Under the pieces are notes generated by a model. The model made no database searches and was not told where the DNA came from. It was given only the letters and a program-made list of their open reading frames with translations. Position numbers and translations under genes: made by a program. DNA of 17,312 nt from Clostridia bacterium (GTDB taxonomy: Bacteria > Bacillota > Clostridia > CAKSNL01 > HGM11501): positions 1 through 17,312 of the forward strand of contig CAAFWO010000032.1 in assembly GCA_900766735.1 (NCBI GenBank), given 5' to 3'. This document shows positions 14,626 through 17,312 of the stretch, piece after piece (within the stretch, counting starts at the first letter, position 1; each line of letters opens with the position of its first letter).

Positions 14626-17222
14626 GCTTTATATACCCGGGCAGGGAAGAAAAAACTCTTGACTCTGTCAGCCTTGAAATAAAAAAGGGCGCGTTTGTCA
14701 CCGTTATCGGCGCTTCCGGATCGGGGAAGACGACGCTTTTAAAGCTTTTAAAGCCCGAGCTTTCGCCCTACGGCGAGAAAACGGGAGAAATATTTTTTAA
14801 CGGGGAGGCTTTAACGGATAAGGTCGGCGCGCAAAGAATAGGCTTTGTTATGCAAAATCCCGACAACCAGATTGTGACGGACAAGGTTTGGCACGAGCTT
14901 TCCTTTGGGCTTGAAAGCATCGGAACAAAGCCTGAGGAGATCCGCAAAAAAGTCGCCGAGGCGGCATCGTTTTTCGGATTGCAGAACGTTTTTTATTCCG
15001 ATGTTTCGCTCCTTTCCGGCGGACAGAAGCAGCTTTTGAACCTCGCCTCCGTTATGGTGACGGAGCCGGAGGTTCTGATATTGGACGAGCCGTCCGCCCA
15101 GCTTGACCCGATAGCGAGGGACGAATTTTTTAATGTTTTGGTGAAGTTAAACCGCGAGATCGGAACGACTGTTATTTTGGCGGAGCATTCGCTTGAGAGC
15201 GTGTTTCCCGTATCGACCGATATCTTGGTGCTGGACGGCGGCAGGGTGATTTCAAAGGGAGAACCGGGGAAGGTCGCATGCGAGCTTAAAGAGAAAAACC
15301 ACATAATGTATGGGGCGCTTCCGGCGCCGGCACGCGTTTTTTCCGTTGTTGAACCTGAAAAAGAGTGCCCCTTAACCGTCGGCGAAGGGAAAAGAATGCT
15401 TTCAGACTTTGCCGATAGGCACGGCCTTCACCCCGAGGCGATCACAAAAAGGGAGCACAATTTGGACGGGGACGACGCGATAACCTTAAAGGACGTGTGG
15501 TTTCGCTACGGCAAGGAACTGCCGGATGTGATAAAAGGGCTTTGCCTTACCGTGAAAAAGGGGAGCATTTATTCCCTCCTCGGCGGAAACGGAACGGGGA
15601 AGAGCACGACGCTCTCGCTCATAAGCGGAATTAAAAAGCCCTATCGCGGAAAAATTCTGATAAACGGGCGAGGACTTGACGAAATAAAAAATCCCTATGA
15701 TTCGCTTTTGGGTGTTCTGCCCCAGGATCCGAGGCTCATATTCTCCGAAAACAGCGTCTATCTGGATTTGTTAAAAAGACTGTCCGAGAGCGGCCTTTCG
15801 GACGGCGAAAAGCACGAAAAGATCATCCTGGCCGCGCGAAAGTGCAGGGTGAGCCACCTTTTGGAGAGCCACCCTTATGACTTATCCGGCGGAGAAATTC
15901 AAAGAGCGGCGCTTGCCAAGGTGCTTTTGGGCGACCCCGAGATATTGCTTTTGGACGAGCCGACGAAGGGAATGGACGCATTCTTAAAAGCGGAATTTGC
16001 CGATATTTTAAATGAGCTTAAAGAAAACGGCGCCGCCATATTGATGGTGACGCACGACACGGAGTTTGCAGCCGAATATTCGGACGAATGTGCGCTCTTT
16101 TTTGACGGGGCGATAACCTCCCACGCTTCGCCGGAGGAGTTTTTCTCATGCAACAGCTTCTACACCACGGCGGCGAACCGAATGGCGCGCGGAATTATTC
16201 CCGGCGTCCTGACGGCTGAGGACATTATCTCGTCGTGCCTCGGAAGAACGGTAAAAAAAGAAAAGCGCGAAATAAAAAAAGAAAAAGAGCCTGATTTAGA
16301 AAGGCTCATAAAAAAAGAGGAGAGAAAAAAGCCCGGCAAAAAAAGAATCGCATTAGGGTGCATATTTTTGGCGCTTTTTATTTCCTTCCCGCTGATAGCT
16401 GAGCGCATTAAGGCGCTTACGCTTGCGAAAAACACCGTCAGCATAGTCAGCATAATCTTTTTCGCGGCGGCGCTGATGGCGTTTTTCCCGGGGCGCGAGA
16501 TCGGTATCGACATAAAAGACAAAGGAAAGAAGCTTGACAAAAGGACATATTTATCGATAATTCCGATTCTTATATTGATCCCGCTGACGGTTTATTCGGG
16601 AATCCGCTTTTTCGGGGACAGAAAATATTATTTCATCAGCCTTTTGATCATAACCGAGGCGATGATACCGTTTTTTCTGGCCTTTGAAAAAAGAAGGCCG
16701 AAGGCAAAGGAGATAGTCATTATAAGTGTTTTATCTGCCATCGCGGTAGCCGGCCGCTCGGCCTTTTATATGACGATGCAGTTTAAGCCTGTTGCGGCGA
16801 TAGTGATAATAGCGGGGCTCTCGCTAGGGCCGGAGGCCGGTTTTTTGGTCGGCGCGGTGACGGCGCTTTGCTCCAATATGTTTTTCGGGCAGGGACCGTG
16901 GACGCCGTGGCAGATGTTTGCGTTCGGTATCATCGGCTTTTTATCGGGTGTTCTTTTTAAAAAAGGGCTTTTGGGAAGGACGAGGGCCGCGCTTTCGGTC
17001 TACGGCTTTATTGTGACGCTCGTTTTATACGGGCTGATCATGAACTTTTCATATGTCGTACAGTCCCAGGCCGAGATAACGGCCGGCGCGTTTGCCGCCG
17101 CAATTATCTCAGGGCTGCCGTTTGACGTCGTCCACGCCTCGTCCTCCGCGTTCTTTTTGTGGTTTTTTGCAGAGCCGATGGTGTATAAGATAGAGCGCGT
17201 TAAGTTAAAATACGGCATATAA
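14598..17222 (+). CDS. Fused ECF transporter: two ATPase domains plus C-terminal S-component-like membrane region
   Basis: An 874-residue fusion. ATPase 1: Walker A GASGSGKT (38-45), Q-loop MQNPDNQI, signature LSGGQ (139-143), Walker B LILDEPS (Asp163/Glu164), switch His197. ATPase 2: Walker A GGNGTGKST (329-337), LPQDPRLI, signature LSGGE (429-433), Walker B LLLDEPT (Asp453/Glu454), switch His486. Both sites look intact. A Lys/Glu-rich linker (about 550-580) leads to a membrane region (about 587-874) of roughly nine helices. Its last part (VAGRSAFYMTMQFKPVAAIVIIAGLSLGPEAGFLVGAV, split here in two segments at MTM, then MFFGQGPWTPWQM) resembles ECF S components, which bind the vitamin. With the EcfT encoded just upstream this makes a complete, dedicated importer. 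ATG 14598 has GGAGG at 14586-14590. The S-region's substrate cannot be read from sequence alone; cobalamin or a related corrinoid is the inference from the neighbours. Confidence 0.9.
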   Translation: MEGFKIENLSFIYPGREEKTLDSVSLEIKKGAFVTVIGASGSGKTTLLKLLKPELSPYGEKTGEIFFNGEALTDKVGAQRIGFVMQNPDNQIVTDKVWHELSFGLESIGTKPEEIRKKVAEAASFFGLQNVFYSDVSLLSGGQKQLLNLASVMVTEPEVLILDEPSAQLDPIARDEFFNVLVKLNREIGTTVILAEHSLESVFPVSTDILVLDGGRVISKGEPGKVACELKEKNHIMYGALPAPARVFSVVEPEKECPLTVGEGKRMLSDFADRHGLHPEAITKREHNLDGDDAITLKDVWFRYGKELPDVIKGLCLTVKKGSIYSLLGGNGTGKSTTLSLISGIKKPYRGKILINGRGLDEIKNPYDSLLGVLPQDPRLIFSENSVYLDLLKRLSESGLSDGEKHEKIILAARKCRVSHLLESHPYDLSGGEIQRAALAKVLLGDPEILLLDEPTKGMDAFLKAEFADILNELKENGAAILMVTHDTEFAAEYSDECALFFDGAITSHASPEEFFSCNSFYTTAANRMARGIIPGVLTAEDIISSCLGRTVKKEKREIKKEKEPDLERLIKKEERKKPGKKRIALGCIFLALFISFPLIAERIKALTLAKNTVSIVSIIFFAAALMAFFPGREIGIDIKDKGKKLDKRTYLSIIPILILIPLTVYSGIRFFGDRKYYFISLLIITEAMIPFFLAFEKRRPKAKEIVIISVLSAIAVAGRSAFYMTMQFKPVAAIVIIAGLSLGPEAGFLVGAVTALCSNMFFGQGPWTPWQMFAFGIIGFLSGVLFKKGLLGRTRAALSVYGFIVTLVLYGLIMNFSYVVQSQAEITAGAFAAAIISGLPFDVVHASSSAFFLWFFAEPMVYKIERVKLKYGI

Positions 17223-17231
17223 AAACGGGGC

Positions 17232-17304
17232 TTTAGCCGGTTCGCGATAAGAGAGTATCGGTTTTACGTAAAAAGCACTGTAACCTTAAAGTTACAGTGC
17301 TTTT
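17232..17304 (+). other. Conserved 3'-UTR element, copy B
   Basis: Beginning 9 bases after the ECF gene, AGCCGGTTCGCGATAAGA (17235-17252) and on to TTTTACG (17268) match copy A at 3259-3330 (minus strand) at 29 of 34 bases. The terminator at 17271-17304 follows. CGATA/TATCG (17245-17249 with 17256-17260) can also pair in this copy. No promoter precedes this copy, so it is part of the operon's 3' untranslated region. Confidence 0.7.
17271..17304 (+). terminator. Intrinsic terminator of the surface-protein/ECF operon
   Basis: AAAAGCACTGTAAC (17271-17284) pairs perfectly with GTTACAGTGCTTTT (17291-17304) around the loop CTTAAA. A- and T-tracts flank the stem, so it can work in both directions. 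Confidence 0.93.
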
Positions 17305-17312
17305 ATCTTCGA

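Overview
The window looks like a piece of a spore-forming, Gram-positive Clostridia genome (Bacillota, perhaps an Oscillospirales-type gut lineage; that rank is a guess). The evidence is a full-length spoIVA with a sigma-E-like promoter, strong GGAGG ribosome sites, an SLH-domain surface protein, a MEP-pathway ispE, and A-tract/T-tract intrinsic terminators. The first 40 bases are not genomic: bases 7-40 are an Illumina TruSeq adapter, so the window starts at an artefactual contig end and the first gene is cut.

Layout. (1) 42-821: 3' part of an unrecognised protein. (2) 871-1341: a promoter overlapping a hairpin, then a secreted protein with a copper-amine-oxidase-N1-type domain, broken by a one-base frameshift after its signal peptide. 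(3) Minus strand, 1324-4843: spoIVA upstream of ispE and an AEC-family permease. The spoIVA-ispE gap holds a near-consensus promoter centred on a 16-bp palindrome, followed by two terminator-like hairpins. (4) Plus strand, 4963-11538: a strong promoter, a branched-chain-amino-acid-type ABC importer (binding lipoprotein, two permeases, two ATPases), then asnS and a perfect terminator. The gap between binding protein and permease is rich in RNA hairpins. (5) Plus strand, 11545-17304: a four-gene operon made of an SLH-anchored alpha/alpha-toroid protein, a membrane-tethered DUF4430 (transcobalamin C-terminal-like) protein, an EcfT permease, and one 874-residue polypeptide fusing two ECF ATPase domains to a C-terminal membrane region resembling an S component.

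The most interesting system is region 5. The two halves of the eukaryotic cobalamin carriers (intrinsic factor/transcobalamin: an alpha6/alpha6 barrel plus a small beta domain) appear here as two separate surface proteins, one held by the S-layer/cell wall and one by the membrane on a charged proline-rich stalk, encoded with a complete ECF importer. This suggests surface capture and import of a corrinoid or similar ligand. The ligand is inferred: no cobalamin riboswitch is visible.

A second notable signal is a repeated 3'-UTR element. A 34-base sequence (29 of 34 identical by hand alignment) followed by a terminator of different stem sequence but the same CCTTAA-type loop lies just after spoIVA (minus strand) and just after the ECF operon (plus strand).
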